Shown here: in pieces, positions 26,251 through 34,048 of the stretch
Numbering within the stretch: position 1 is the first letter of the stretch
How the letters are laid out: every line of letters begins with the position of its first letter
Assembly (NCBI GenBank): GCA_023666125.1
Contig: JAMPCN010000008.1
Span: forward strand, 1 to 48,701
Source of the DNA: Bacillus sp. (in: firmicutes)
Lineage (GTDB): Bacteria > Bacillota > Clostridia > Lachnospirales > Lachnospiraceae
Reading direction: 5' to 3'
DNA length: 48,701 nucleotides
Translations under genes and position numbers: made by a program
The notes under the pieces: generated by a model
What the model was told of the DNA's origin: nothing
The model's input: only the letters and a program-made list of their open reading frames with translations
Database searches by the model: none

Positions 26251-27123
26251 TCATGATACGGAGATATCTAACGCCTTATTCAGCGCATCACAGAGAATAT
26301 GGCTGATTTGCTGCACCTGGAAGTCCACGTCCTTACTTGTCACATACATATTGTTCAGTTCCGAAAGCGCGCTCGGATATTCCCCGATAGCGTCTCCTAC
26401 AATCGTCGCCGCGTCTACCACCGTCGGCACGCCAATGGCCAAAACAGGCACGTTCAAACTTTCTTTTGTCAGTGCATTCCGATGATTGCCTACGCCGGAG
26501 CCGGGATGAATTCCGGTATCGGTAATCTGTATCGTACGGTTTAAACGTTTGGTTGACCTTGCCGCCAGCGCGTCTATCACGATAACCTGGTCGGGAGAAG
26601 TCTGTTCAATAACACCCCTTATGATTTCCGCCGATTCCATTCCCGTTTTCGCCATAACGCCCGGAACAAGGCTGCTGACCATGTGCATTTTGGAGCAGTT
26701 ATAGGCCACTTTGCCATATTCCATCACAATATGGCGGTTGATAAACAGATTATCAACCACGTTAGGGCCGAGTGCATCCGCGGTAACATCCCGGTTGCCA
26801 AGACCGACTACCAGAATGGATTTTTCCGTTTCCGGCTCCGGGAGAAGTTTCCTGATTTCTCCCGCAAGAATATCGGATATCTCCTGATGATAGTCGTCTT
26901 CGGGTTCAATCATGGCCGGCGCCTCCAAAGTCACATAGGTTCCCATTGGCTTTCCCATGGCGCGCGCGCCGTTTTTCGTCTCAATGATAACTTTGGTAAT
27001 ATGCACATCACTGTCCTTATCGTAATCTTCTTCTACTTTTATTCCATGAACTTCGTTTACTTTCCCGTCAATACTTTCTCTGGCTTCCAAAGCCAAGTCT
27101 GTTCTGACCTGAAACCAACTCAT
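26251..27123 (-). CDS. gpr: Spore germination protease GPR
   Basis: GPR breaks down small acid-soluble spore proteins at germination, releasing DNA and amino acids. The protein opens MSWFQVRTDLALEARE; VRTDLAxEA is the family's start of the mature enzyme. VVGLGNRDVTADALGPNVVD and IHPGSGVGNHRNALTKESL are diagnostic. The Bacillus megaterium enzyme has a pro-peptide of about 15 residues before this motif, whereas only five residues precede VRTDLA here, so activation may differ. At 290 residues it is shorter than Bacillus GPR (about 370) but common among Clostridia. It precedes spoIIP. Confidence 0.94.
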   Translation of the reverse strand: MSWFQVRTDLALEARESIDGKVNEVHGIKVEEDYDKDSDVHITKVIIETKNGARAMGKPMGTYVTLEAPAMIEPEDDYHQEISDILAGEIRKLLPEPETEKSILVVGLGNRDVTADALGPNVVDNLFINRHIVMEYGKVAYNCSKMHMVSSLVPGVMAKTGMESAEIIRGVIEQTSPDQVIVIDALAARSTKRLNRTIQITDTGIHPGSGVGNHRNALTKESLNVPVLAIGVPTVVDAATIVGDAIGEYPSALSELNNMYVTSKDVDFQVQQISHILCDALNKALDISVS

Positions 27124-27200
27124 ACCCTCATGTCCTCGTTTCTTCTTTCCTTTTTCTTAGTTTTATTATATGCAGATGATGAAGTGGTGCGCCTCAGCAT

Positions 27201-27329
27201 TAAAGTCATGCAAGCATGATACGCAGAGCGCATCATGCTGTCGGACTGCGTCCTATACTTCAATCCGCAAACAGTTGGATGACCGCAAGCGCTCATCCAA
27301 CAGCTTTCGGCTTTCAGTGCATGACTTTA
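27201..27329 (-). repeat. Structured 129-bp intergenic element with 12-bp terminal inverted repeats
   Basis: TAAAGTCATGCA (27201-27212) and its exact complement TGCATGACTTTA (27318-27329) close the element. Inside are AGCATGAT / ATCATGCT (27213-27239) and GTTGGATGA / TCATCCAAC (27274... ending 27301). Both of these have GC-rich tips. A possible third stem, CTGT-CGGA with TCCG-ACAG, lies between them. A mismatch in the first inner stem (A27221 with C27231) becomes a G-U pair on the minus strand, so the minus strand may be the RNA form. It lies in the 352-bp gap between the divergent genes gpr and rpsT. No target-site duplication was seen. It could be a structured RNA or a repeat of REP/MITE type. 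Confidence 0.5.
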
Positions 27330-27357
27330 GTTTTCGCAAAAATATCTAATTTATGTA

Positions 27358-27386
27358 TTGACAGAAATTAGCAGTTATTTTACAAT
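27358..27386 (+). promoter_or_regulatory. Promoter of rpsT
   Basis: Consensus TTGACA (27358-27363), 17 bases, TACAAT (27381-27386). The leader to the TTG start is about 80 bases; I saw no clear structure in it. Confidence 0.7.
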
Positions 27387-27475
27387 AATAGCTGTGTGTT
27401 TCCATTAAAACGTCCGTGTCCGAATTAATGAGACACTTTCCTTAAAAATTATAATACAGGCAGGAGGTGTGCATC

Positions 27476-27739
27476 TTGGCTAATATTAAATCTGCGAAGA
27501 AAAGAATTTTAGTAAACAGAACGAAAGCCGAAAGAAATAAGGCTATCAAGTCCGGCGTTAAGACTTCTGTGAAAAAAGTAAATGCTGCTATTGCCGCTAA
27601 TGATAAAGAAGCTGCAAAGGCTGCATTGACCGCTGCTACGGCTACTATCAATAAAGCGGCTTCCAAAGGCGTATTCCACAAAAATACGGCTTCCAGAAAA
27701 GTATCCCGCTTGGCATTGGCAGTCAATAAGATGGCTTAA
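27476..27739 (+). CDS. rpsT: Small ribosomal subunit protein S20 (bS20)
   Basis: S20 binds the 5' domain of 16S rRNA early in 30S assembly. The protein, MANIKSAKKRILVNRTKAERNKAIKSGVKT, continues through the basic helices to KGVFHKNTASRKVSRLALAVN; 87 residues is normal. I place the start at TTG 27476 because AGGAGGTG lies 6 bases before it and MANIKSAKKR is the universal S20 start. The GTG at 27467 would lie inside that ribosome-binding site. It is divergent from gpr, its usual neighbour, and has its own promoter and terminator. Confidence 0.97.
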   Translation: MANIKSAKKRILVNRTKAERNKAIKSGVKTSVKKVNAAIAANDKEAAKAALTAATATINKAASKGVFHKNTASRKVSRLALAVNKMA

Positions 27740-27742
27740 TAA

Positions 27743-27781
27743 ACAGGAAAGAACTTATACAGAGTTCTTTCCTGTTTTTTT
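27743..27781 (+). terminator. Terminator of rpsT
   Basis: A near-perfect stem ACAGGAAAGAAC / GTTCTTTCCTGT with a short loop is followed by a run of seven T. It begins a few bases after the rpsT stop codon. Confidence 0.92.
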
Positions 27782-27819
27782 ATGTAATAGAAAATTGCTG
27801 TAATCGTAGTGAGAGATTA

Positions 27820-27848
27820 AGCGCAAGCCGCTGGGGTTGCGCTTTTTA
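27820..27848. terminator. Hairpin at the 3' end of the TPM-domain gene
   Basis: AGCGCAA (27820-27826) and TTGCGCT (27837-27843) form a 7-bp stem. On the plus strand it is followed by TTTTTATC; on the minus strand it lies directly behind the stop codon of the TPM-domain gene but has only a weak T tail (TTAATCTC). It may stop transcripts from both sides. Confidence 0.5.
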
Positions 27849-28721
27849 TCTGCTGTGACCGCCGCCACCGTGGCTGCCTCCGCCTCCTCCACCGCCGCTG
27901 TGGCCGCCTCCATGGCCGCCTCCGCTGCTTGTCTGTATGCGGCGCTTTACAACTGATTTTCTAAGAAAAATATCCTGCCTGTTGGTAAACTGTTCCCGTC
28001 CGCCCTCCACATAGGTGACCGCCGTCGTCGTGTCTTTTCCGCTTCCGGATTTCCAGTTTAAGGGAATGAATACCAGCGCCGCGAGAATGCCAAGGATAAC
28101 AGGCAGTCCTTTCGGTATATCCATATGCAAAAGCCGCAACCCCGTCATATCGTCATAAAAATCATTGATGTAGGTCTTATAGGCGCGGTAGGGATTCGTT
28201 TCCACATAGCGGTATATCCTGTCAAGGATATGGTCGATATCCGCATCCGAGTAAGTATCCTGTACAATTCCCGTTGTGCAAAGCCATGTATAAATTCTGC
28301 CGTTATCCTCACGATACCAGTTGTCAACCAAAATAACGCCGTCGCCGTTTGGCTTATCATAGCCAAACCCACCCGTTTCATAAAACTGCTCCGCATAGAC
28401 TCTGACAAATTCAGCATAAGAAACATTCGGTTCCAGGCTTCTGGCATATTCTTTTAAGGATTCATTCAATGTCACCAGAACGATATCGCACTGTGTCTGC
28501 TTTTGTCTTTTGTCAATCAACTCGGTGAGTTTCCGTTCCTCTTTATCCGTCAGTACGCCGCCATAGTCGAACACTCTCTGCGCCGTACACTGCGCATTGG
28601 TTCTGTCGTAATAGCCCGTTTTCGCCGAAAGGCTGTGCAGTCCTTTTATCAGAAACAAAACAGCCGTTATGATAATAAGGGAAAGATAAACCCATTTAAA
28701 ATATCTGAAATACTCTTTCAT
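27846..28721 (-). CDS. TPM domain membrane protein with glycine/histidine-rich tail
   Basis: A membrane segment at about residues 10-28 (WVYLSLIIITAVLFLI) is followed by a TPM domain: RVFDYGGVLTDKEERKLTELIDKRQKQTQCDIVLVTL, then VRVYAEQFYETGGFGYDKPNGDGVILVDN. TPM proteins include plant photosystem repair phosphatases and bacterial YgcG; their bacterial role is unclear. A second membrane segment lies at about 213-228 (GLPVILGILAALVFIPL). The last 30 residues are almost only Gly, His and Ser, common in this family and possibly metal-binding. Its ATG directly follows the stop of the zinc-ribbon gene (TAGATG), with GGAGGT inside that gene's end. Confidence 0.85.
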   Translation of the reverse strand: MKEYFRYFKWVYLSLIIITAVLFLIKGLHSLSAKTGYYDRTNAQCTAQRVFDYGGVLTDKEERKLTELIDKRQKQTQCDIVLVTLNESLKEYARSLEPNVSYAEFVRVYAEQFYETGGFGYDKPNGDGVILVDNWYREDNGRIYTWLCTTGIVQDTYSDADIDHILDRIYRYVETNPYRAYKTYINDFYDDMTGLRLLHMDIPKGLPVILGILAALVFIPLNWKSGSGKDTTTAVTYVEGGREQFTNRQDIFLRKSVVKRRIQTSSGGGHGGGHSGGGGGGGSHGGGGHSR

Positions 28722-29705
28722 CTACAATACCTCCAGAATCGTAATGGCAAGCTGCATAAGTGCGCTGACGCAGGCGAAAACGGAAAAGCCGTATAGCAGC
28801 ACTTTCTCTTTTGAGACCGGCGTTTTGCCCACTACCTTGCCGGTCTGTCCGTTGACATGAAAACGCCATGTTTTTCCCCGATACTGATAAAGATACAGCC
28901 ACACCGGCATCAGTGCATACCATGTGTTATCTTTTCCCACATTCATATTTTTTCTGCCGGGCTTTACCGTGTCATATCCTGCCAACGAGCGGCTCATAAG
29001 CTCTTCTGATGCGTTTCTTACCTTTCTCTGCGCGCGCTCTTCTAACTGCTCCGCGCTCTGGTTATATACTTCACCGAAAAAGCCGGACATATATTTGGGG
29101 TTAAAATTTTCCAGTTCTTTATAAGTATAAGGCTCCATTAAGTCCATCTCGCCGTCGTCCATCGCTACCGACGCATCGACCGGAACCTTGTCAAAATCCG
29201 CCTCCATTTTCCGGATAACCTCGAAATAAGAAGTCTCTATATATTCCGTATCGCCGCTCACCCAACTGCGCGTCTTAGTTCCCTGCCCGACAAAATCGTA
29301 CTGTACCTGATAGTCATACATCCAGAATGGCACATAAATACCCTGCATCGCCTCCAGGCTCTTTTCCGATAAGAAGCTTGACGGCAAAAACGTTTTTTTC
29401 TTAAACTCTTTCTGTAACATCTCGACCGCCGCATCCTTACCGACTTTAAACGGCAGTATCAACTGCGGCTTGTATGCTCCCTCAACTCTTTCTTTGAAAA
29501 TAAGATAACTGCCGCAGTGCGGACATCTTCCCGCCGAGGCATATTCGGTCATGGCAAGCGGCGCGCCGCAGTTTCCGCACTGTGTTACGGAACCGTCATA
29601 CACAATATCCTCGCTGTCTATGCTTTCACAATGTGGACAGTACATCTTTTTTCTGCCCGGTTCATAAACGGTGTTGCCACCGCAGTTTTTACATTTATAA
29701 ATCAT
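28722..29705 (-). CDS. Zinc-ribbon membrane-anchored protein (TFIIB-type ribbon)
   Basis: Two N-terminal zinc ribbons are visible: CKNCG...CPHC (residues 5-25) and CGNCG...CPHCG (about 42-62). A conserved-looking middle part follows, with LILPFKVGKDAAVEMLQKEFKKKTFLPSSF and GIYVPFWMYDYQVQYDF. Near the C terminus are PVWLYLYQYRGKTWRFHVNGQTGKVVGKTPVSK and a final membrane helix (about 303-325). This is the family often annotated as 'TFIIB-type zinc ribbon-containing protein'; no function is established. It is encoded just in front of the TPM protein, so the two probably work together at the membrane. Confidence 0.8.
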   Translation of the reverse strand: MIYKCKNCGGNTVYEPGRKKMYCPHCESIDSEDIVYDGSVTQCGNCGAPLAMTEYASAGRCPHCGSYLIFKERVEGAYKPQLILPFKVGKDAAVEMLQKEFKKKTFLPSSFLSEKSLEAMQGIYVPFWMYDYQVQYDFVGQGTKTRSWVSGDTEYIETSYFEVIRKMEADFDKVPVDASVAMDDGEMDLMEPYTYKELENFNPKYMSGFFGEVYNQSAEQLEERAQRKVRNASEELMSRSLAGYDTVKPGRKNMNVGKDNTWYALMPVWLYLYQYRGKTWRFHVNGQTGKVVGKTPVSKEKVLLYGFSVFACVSALMQLAITILEVL

Positions 29706-29763
29706 AGATTAGCCTTATCCTTTCCAGTTTTTGCTTTCCTTTTACAAATTTTTCAAAATAGCA

Positions 29764-29792
29764 TTGCCCTACGTCCTTAATTTTTATATACT
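29764..29792 (+). promoter_or_regulatory. Promoter of the PurF-like gene
   Basis: TTGCCC (29764-29769) and TATACT (29787-29792) are 17 bases apart on the plus strand. The ATG at 29843 has AGGAGT 11 bases before it. No hairpin was seen in the leader. Confidence 0.55.
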
Positions 29793-29842
29793 AATAGTAT
29801 CACACTTTATCAGCAAATGACAGAATAGGAGTAAAGAATATT

Positions 29843-31249
29843 ATGGGTGGTTTTTTTGGCGTCGCTTCCAAGGAAGATTGTATCTTTGATTTATATTTCG
29901 GAACGGATTATCATTCCCATCTTGGAACAAGACGGGCAGGCATGGCATGTTACAGTAAGGAAAGCGGTTTTGACAGGGCAATCCATAATATTGAGAATGC
30001 GCCTTTTAGAACCAAGTTTGATAAAGATGCCAATACCATGTCCGGTCATCTGGGCATAGGCTGCATCTCCGACTATGAGCCGCAGCCGCTTATCATTCGT
30101 TCCCATCACGGCACTTACGCGATTACAACGGTAGGCAAGATTAATAATAAAGAAGAAATCGAACAGCAGCTTTTTCAAAGCGGACATGCGCATTTTCAGG
30201 AAATGAGCGGCGGTGAAATCAATATGACGGAGCTGGTATCCGCGATTATCAATCAGAAAGATAATCTTATCGAAGGCTTACAGTATGCGCAGGAGCTAAT
30301 CGAAGGCTCCATGACGATGCTTGTCATGACGCCCAAGGGCATCTTTGCGGCAAGAGACCGTCTCGGGCGCACGCCTGTTGTCATTGGCAAAAAAGACGGC
30401 GCCTACTGCGTCTCTTTTGAAAGCTTTGCCTACTTGAATCTGGGCTATCAGGACGTCAGGGAGTTAGGTCCCGGCGAGATTGCCATTATTACGCCGGAAG
30501 GTGAACAAACGCTTATTTCTCCGGGTAAGGATATGAAAATCTGTACGTTTCTGTGGATTTATTATGGCTATTCCTCCTCATCCTACGAGGGCATCAGCGT
30601 GGAGCAGATGCGTTACCGCTGCGGTGCAATGTTAGCAAAACGCGATAACGTAGCTCCGGATATCGTAGCAGGCGTACCGGATTCCGGCACGGCGCATGCT
30701 ATCGGATATGCGAATGAATCGGGCATTCCTTTTTCCAGGCCGTTTATTAAGTATACGCCCACATGGCCGCGTTCTTTCATGCCGACGATACAAAACCAGC
30801 GCAATTTGATTGCCAAAATGAAATTAATACCGGTTCATGATTTGATTAAGGATAAGAGCCTGTTATTGATAGACGACTCCATCGTACGCGGTACACAGCT
30901 TCGGGAAACGACGGAATTTCTCTATCAGAGCGGCGCGAAGGAAGTGCATATCCGTCCTGCCTGTCCGCCTCTGTTATTCGGCTGTAAATACCTTAACTTT
31001 TCCCGTTCCAATTCTGAGATGGAACTGATTACCAGACAGGTCATAAAGGATATGGAGGGGAATAATAAATATCCCAATTTAAGCGTCTATGCCGACCCGG
31101 AATCTTCTTCTTATCAGGATATGCTGGAAAAAATAAGAGAGAAGCTCAATTTCACTTCTCTCCGTTACCACCGTTTGGATGATATGATTGCCTCGGTAGG
31201 CATCGATAAATGTAAACTGTGTACATACTGCTGGGACGGACGCGAATAA
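29843..31249 (+). CDS. Amidophosphoribosyltransferase paralogue without glutaminase residues
   Basis: The 468-residue protein aligns with PurF over its whole length but begins MGGFFGVASKED where PurF enzymes have MCGIxGI after processing: the nucleophile Cys is Gly2. Other glutamine-site residues are also changed: GHVRYST is HLGIGCIS, NGN is VGK, and the Asp of IDSE is INMTE. The PRPP-binding loop is intact (LLLIDDSIVRGTQL, about 340-352). So are candidate iron-sulfur ligands (C234 in ICTF, C381 in FGCKY, and CKLCTYC at the end). It cannot be a glutamine-dependent enzyme. It might use free ammonia, bind PRPP as a sensor, or do something else. A canonical purF lies at 40246-41682. Confidence 0.85.
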   Translation: MGGFFGVASKEDCIFDLYFGTDYHSHLGTRRAGMACYSKESGFDRAIHNIENAPFRTKFDKDANTMSGHLGIGCISDYEPQPLIIRSHHGTYAITTVGKINNKEEIEQQLFQSGHAHFQEMSGGEINMTELVSAIINQKDNLIEGLQYAQELIEGSMTMLVMTPKGIFAARDRLGRTPVVIGKKDGAYCVSFESFAYLNLGYQDVRELGPGEIAIITPEGEQTLISPGKDMKICTFLWIYYGYSSSSYEGISVEQMRYRCGAMLAKRDNVAPDIVAGVPDSGTAHAIGYANESGIPFSRPFIKYTPTWPRSFMPTIQNQRNLIAKMKLIPVHDLIKDKSLLLIDDSIVRGTQLRETTEFLYQSGAKEVHIRPACPPLLFGCKYLNFSRSNSEMELITRQVIKDMEGNNKYPNLSVYADPESSSYQDMLEKIREKLNFTSLRYHRLDDMIASVGIDKCKLCTYCWDGRE

Positions 31250-31310
31250 GTTCAAAATCAGAGATTTTGAACTGTGAGTTTGTGCGCTAAGAACAGCTTA
31301 GCACACAAAC
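31249..31310 (-). terminator. Two perfect hairpins between convergent genes
   Basis: AGTTCAAAATC / GATTTTGAACT (31249-31273, 11-bp stem, loop AGA) and GTTTGTG-C-GCTAAG / CTTAGC-A-CACAAAC (31278-31310). The single C-A mismatch of the second stem becomes U-G on the minus strand, favouring minus-strand RNA, that is the 3' end of pepF. Neither is followed by a T run, so this may be an RNA-stabilising or repeat element and not a simple terminator. Confidence 0.45.
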
Positions 31311-31316
31311 ATCACG

Positions 31317-33104
31317 TTAGGTCAGGCGTTCAATTTCATCTATGATTTCGCCGATATAGGCGATTGTTTCAAGTAAGGGGGTTTCGGTTTCCATATTGAC
31401 CCCCGCCATTTTTGCAAGTGCAACCGGACTAACAGAACTGCCCGCGGCAAGGACTTTTTTCCAGTTTTCCACTGCGGTCTGTCCTTCTTTTTCAATCTGC
31501 CTGCATACCTGCGTAGCGATTGTCAAACCTGCGCTGTAAGTATAGGAATACAATCCCATATAATAATGCGGCTGACGCATCCAGGTATGCGCGGCGTCAT
31601 CGGAAATTTCCACATCTTTCCCCCAGAAATTCTGTAAGGTTTCTTTCATGAGTCCATTTAATGTCTCCGCGTTGACGCTCCCGCCGTCGTCGATGATTCT
31701 ATATACTTTTCTCTGATAATCCGCTTCCAAAAGATGCGTTACAAAATTATGATAATACGTATGGCTAATCATGCTGGATAACACCCAGCGTTTAAAACGC
31801 GCGTCCGGATTCGTTTTTAACAGGTAATGCGCCATTAAAAGTTCATTCATCGTAGAGGGCGCTTCCACGAAGTAATTGGAAATATTAGTGTCAAAAATGG
31901 ACTGGTTGGCATTGCACAGTTTAAAATGCCCGGCATGTCCAAGTTCATGGACAAGGGTAAAAACATCCGCCATGCGGTCATGCCATGTCAACAAAATATA
32001 GGAATTTTTCCCATAAGGGCTGTCACAGAAACCTCCCGTTGATTTGCCTGCATTCTGAGCGAAGTCAACCCATCTGTCACGGTAAGCCTGCCTTACCATC
32101 TCTACATAATCTTCTCCCAAAACAGCAAGTCCTTTTTCCATATAAGACTTTGACTCTTCAATCGTTACCGTCGGGTCGTACTCCGGGTCAACGGAAATCT
32201 TTAAGTCTTCAAACATCATATGGTCTATATGATGGATTTTTTTAAGAAGCCCGGCGTATTTACGCATATGCGGCGCGAGTTTTTCCATAATCAGGTCTAT
32301 CTGGCGTTCATACATCTGCCTTGTCACTTTCTGCTCGAAAAGAAGATAGTCTATCACGGAATCAAAGCCCCGCAGCGTCGCTATTGTCTTTTCCGTCTGT
32401 ACATGTGTATTGTATGCGGCAGCCGTCACATTTTCATATTCGGCAATTTTCCCATGAAAAGCCGCAAACGCCGCCCGGCGGAGTGTCATATCCGGTTCAT
32501 ACTGATAATTATCCTCTAACAAAGAATAGCTTAACGGGTATTCTTTTCCCGACACGATAAAAGAATCGAATTTCATATCCGCCAGTTTAGCCATATGATA
32601 GATTTCATAAGGCGCCTGTATCGTCTGCATTAATGCCGTCAGGACGCGCTCCGTTTCGGGATGCAGCCTATGAGGTTTATTTCTAAGAATATCCTGCAAA
32701 TATCCTCTATTTTCCACGGCTGCCGCTATCGCCTGCTCCAATATGGATTCATCCTGCTCGACAATTTCGCTGTCAACGAAACTAAGCATACTAATCATCT
32801 CGATAACCAGGCGGTTGGTTCTCTCTTTCTGTTCCTGATTATAAGTATTATAATAATCTACGGACACCGCCAGGCTCCAATAGCGGCTAAGCAGGGATAA
32901 AAGCCTTTCCATTTCCCTGTAATCGTCCAGACAGGCGTTTATTATCTGCGGGGTGTTTAATTTTCCCTGATATTCTTTTACCATGCGTTCGCATAATGCT
33001 TTTGCCTTTTCCATGTCTGTACGCATTTCTTCTTCATTTTTATAAATCAAAGATAAATCCCATGTCTGCTCTATAGGAACGTCTCCACGTGACTTTACTT
33101 CCAT
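31317..33104 (-). CDS. pepF: Oligoendopeptidase F (M3 metallopeptidase)
   Basis: PepF cleaves peptides of about 7-17 residues in the cytoplasm. The M3 zinc motif is VHELGHAGHF (HELGH at 386-390), with the third ligand region NYFVEAPSTMNELLMAHYLL. The N-terminal QTWDLSLIYKNEEEM and the end YSAGLTIATQVCRQIE match oligoendopeptidase F. At 595 residues it is full length. It follows the SufB-like gene by 16 bp and is probably the last gene of sufC-sufB-pepF; a functional link to iron-sulfur assembly is not known. Confidence 0.95.
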   Translation of the reverse strand: MEVKSRGDVPIEQTWDLSLIYKNEEEMRTDMEKAKALCERMVKEYQGKLNTPQIINACLDDYREMERLLSLLSRYWSLAVSVDYYNTYNQEQKERTNRLVIEMISMLSFVDSEIVEQDESILEQAIAAAVENRGYLQDILRNKPHRLHPETERVLTALMQTIQAPYEIYHMAKLADMKFDSFIVSGKEYPLSYSLLEDNYQYEPDMTLRRAAFAAFHGKIAEYENVTAAAYNTHVQTEKTIATLRGFDSVIDYLLFEQKVTRQMYERQIDLIMEKLAPHMRKYAGLLKKIHHIDHMMFEDLKISVDPEYDPTVTIEESKSYMEKGLAVLGEDYVEMVRQAYRDRWVDFAQNAGKSTGGFCDSPYGKNSYILLTWHDRMADVFTLVHELGHAGHFKLCNANQSIFDTNISNYFVEAPSTMNELLMAHYLLKTNPDARFKRWVLSSMISHTYYHNFVTHLLEADYQRKVYRIIDDGGSVNAETLNGLMKETLQNFWGKDVEISDDAAHTWMRQPHYYMGLYSYTYSAGLTIATQVCRQIEKEGQTAVENWKKVLAAGSSVSPVALAKMAGVNMETETPLLETIAYIGEIIDEIERLT

Positions 33105-33120
33105 TTTTTACCTTACCTTT

Positions 33121-34041
33121 CTATTTTAAAAATCCGTTAATAATCTGTTCTTCGGCTTCCGCTTCCGTTAATCCGAGCGTCATTAACTTGATAATCTGCT
33201 CTCCCGCAATTTTACCTATTGCCGCCTCATGAATGAGGGCAGCATCCACATGGTCGGCCTCCAACTGCGGCACTGCCAGTATTTTGGCATTATCCATAAT
33301 AATGGCGTCGCATTCCGTATGTCCGCTGCATGGAACGCTGCCTATCAGGCGGGAGTCGAATTTCTGGTAAGAAGTGTCTCTTGCCACGGAACGGGATACC
33401 ACATCCGCGCTTGCTCCCTCTCCGCTTAAATTGACTTCATAATAGCTGACTGCGCGCTGATCCCCATGCGTCATCAGCCGCTCATGCACAATCAACTTTG
33501 CCCCTGCTGCAAGGCGCGCCGTCGTTTTCCTCTCTGTAGAGTCCACGCCTTTAATCTGCACCATTTCCATTTCCATGAAACTGTTTTCTTTCATATAAAC
33601 TTCCGTTCCCGGATTTAAAATGCGCTTTCCCGCGCCGTCTCCGGAACCGTAATGCTTTTCCACATATTTCACCTTTGCGTTCGGCTCGAGATAAAAACGG
33701 TGTATACCGTCATGTTCGGAATCCTGTCCGCCGCAGTTATCAATACCGCAGCCCGCCACAATAATGACGTCTGCGCCCTCTCCGATATAAAAATCGTTAT
33801 AGACAACCTCTTTTAACCCACTCTGACTTAAAACAACCGGGATATGAACGCTTTCATTTTTTGTACCCGGTTTAATATGGATGTCAATGCCCTCTCCGTT
33901 TTCCTTGGATATAATATCAATATTGGCCGTTGTATTTCTGGCCTCCATCTGTCCGTTAGCACGGATATTATAAGCTCCCTCCGGAACCTCATGCAAATCC
34001 GCCACTTCCTGTAAAAGCCTTTTTTGTATTGTGTCCATCAT
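33121..34041 (-). CDS. sufB: Short SufB/SufD-family protein of a two-gene SufCB (SmsCB-like) system
   Basis: SufB/SufD proteins form the scaffold on which SufC drives iron-sulfur cluster assembly. The beta-helix core is recognisable: VEKHYGSGDGAGKRILNPGTEVYMKENSFMEMEMVQIKG, then GADVVSRSVARDTSYQKFDSRLIG, and CDAIIMDNAKILAVPQLEADHVDAALIHEAAIGKIAGEQI. At 306 residues it lacks the long N-terminal domain of SufB from the five-gene system. Only sufC accompanies it, with no sufD, sufS or sufU in the window. This fits the minimal two-component system known from archaea and anaerobic bacteria. Cys residues in AGCGIDNCGG are candidate cluster ligands. Confidence 0.85.
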   Translation of the reverse strand: MMDTIQKRLLQEVADLHEVPEGAYNIRANGQMEARNTTANIDIISKENGEGIDIHIKPGTKNESVHIPVVLSQSGLKEVVYNDFYIGEGADVIIVAGCGIDNCGGQDSEHDGIHRFYLEPNAKVKYVEKHYGSGDGAGKRILNPGTEVYMKENSFMEMEMVQIKGVDSTERKTTARLAAGAKLIVHERLMTHGDQRAVSYYEVNLSGEGASADVVSRSVARDTSYQKFDSRLIGSVPCSGHTECDAIIMDNAKILAVPQLEADHVDAALIHEAAIGKIAGEQIIKLMTLGLTEAEAEEQIINGFLK

Positions 34042-34048
34042 GTTATCG

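Noticed and set aside
27201-27329. MITE with terminal inverted repeats
   Set aside because: No target-site duplication is seen on either side and the inner hairpins suggest RNA structure; kept as a structured repeat of unknown kind.
30613-30816. Minus-strand open frame inside the PurF-like gene
   Set aside because: It is the complement of a well-supported coding sequence and has no ribosome-binding site.
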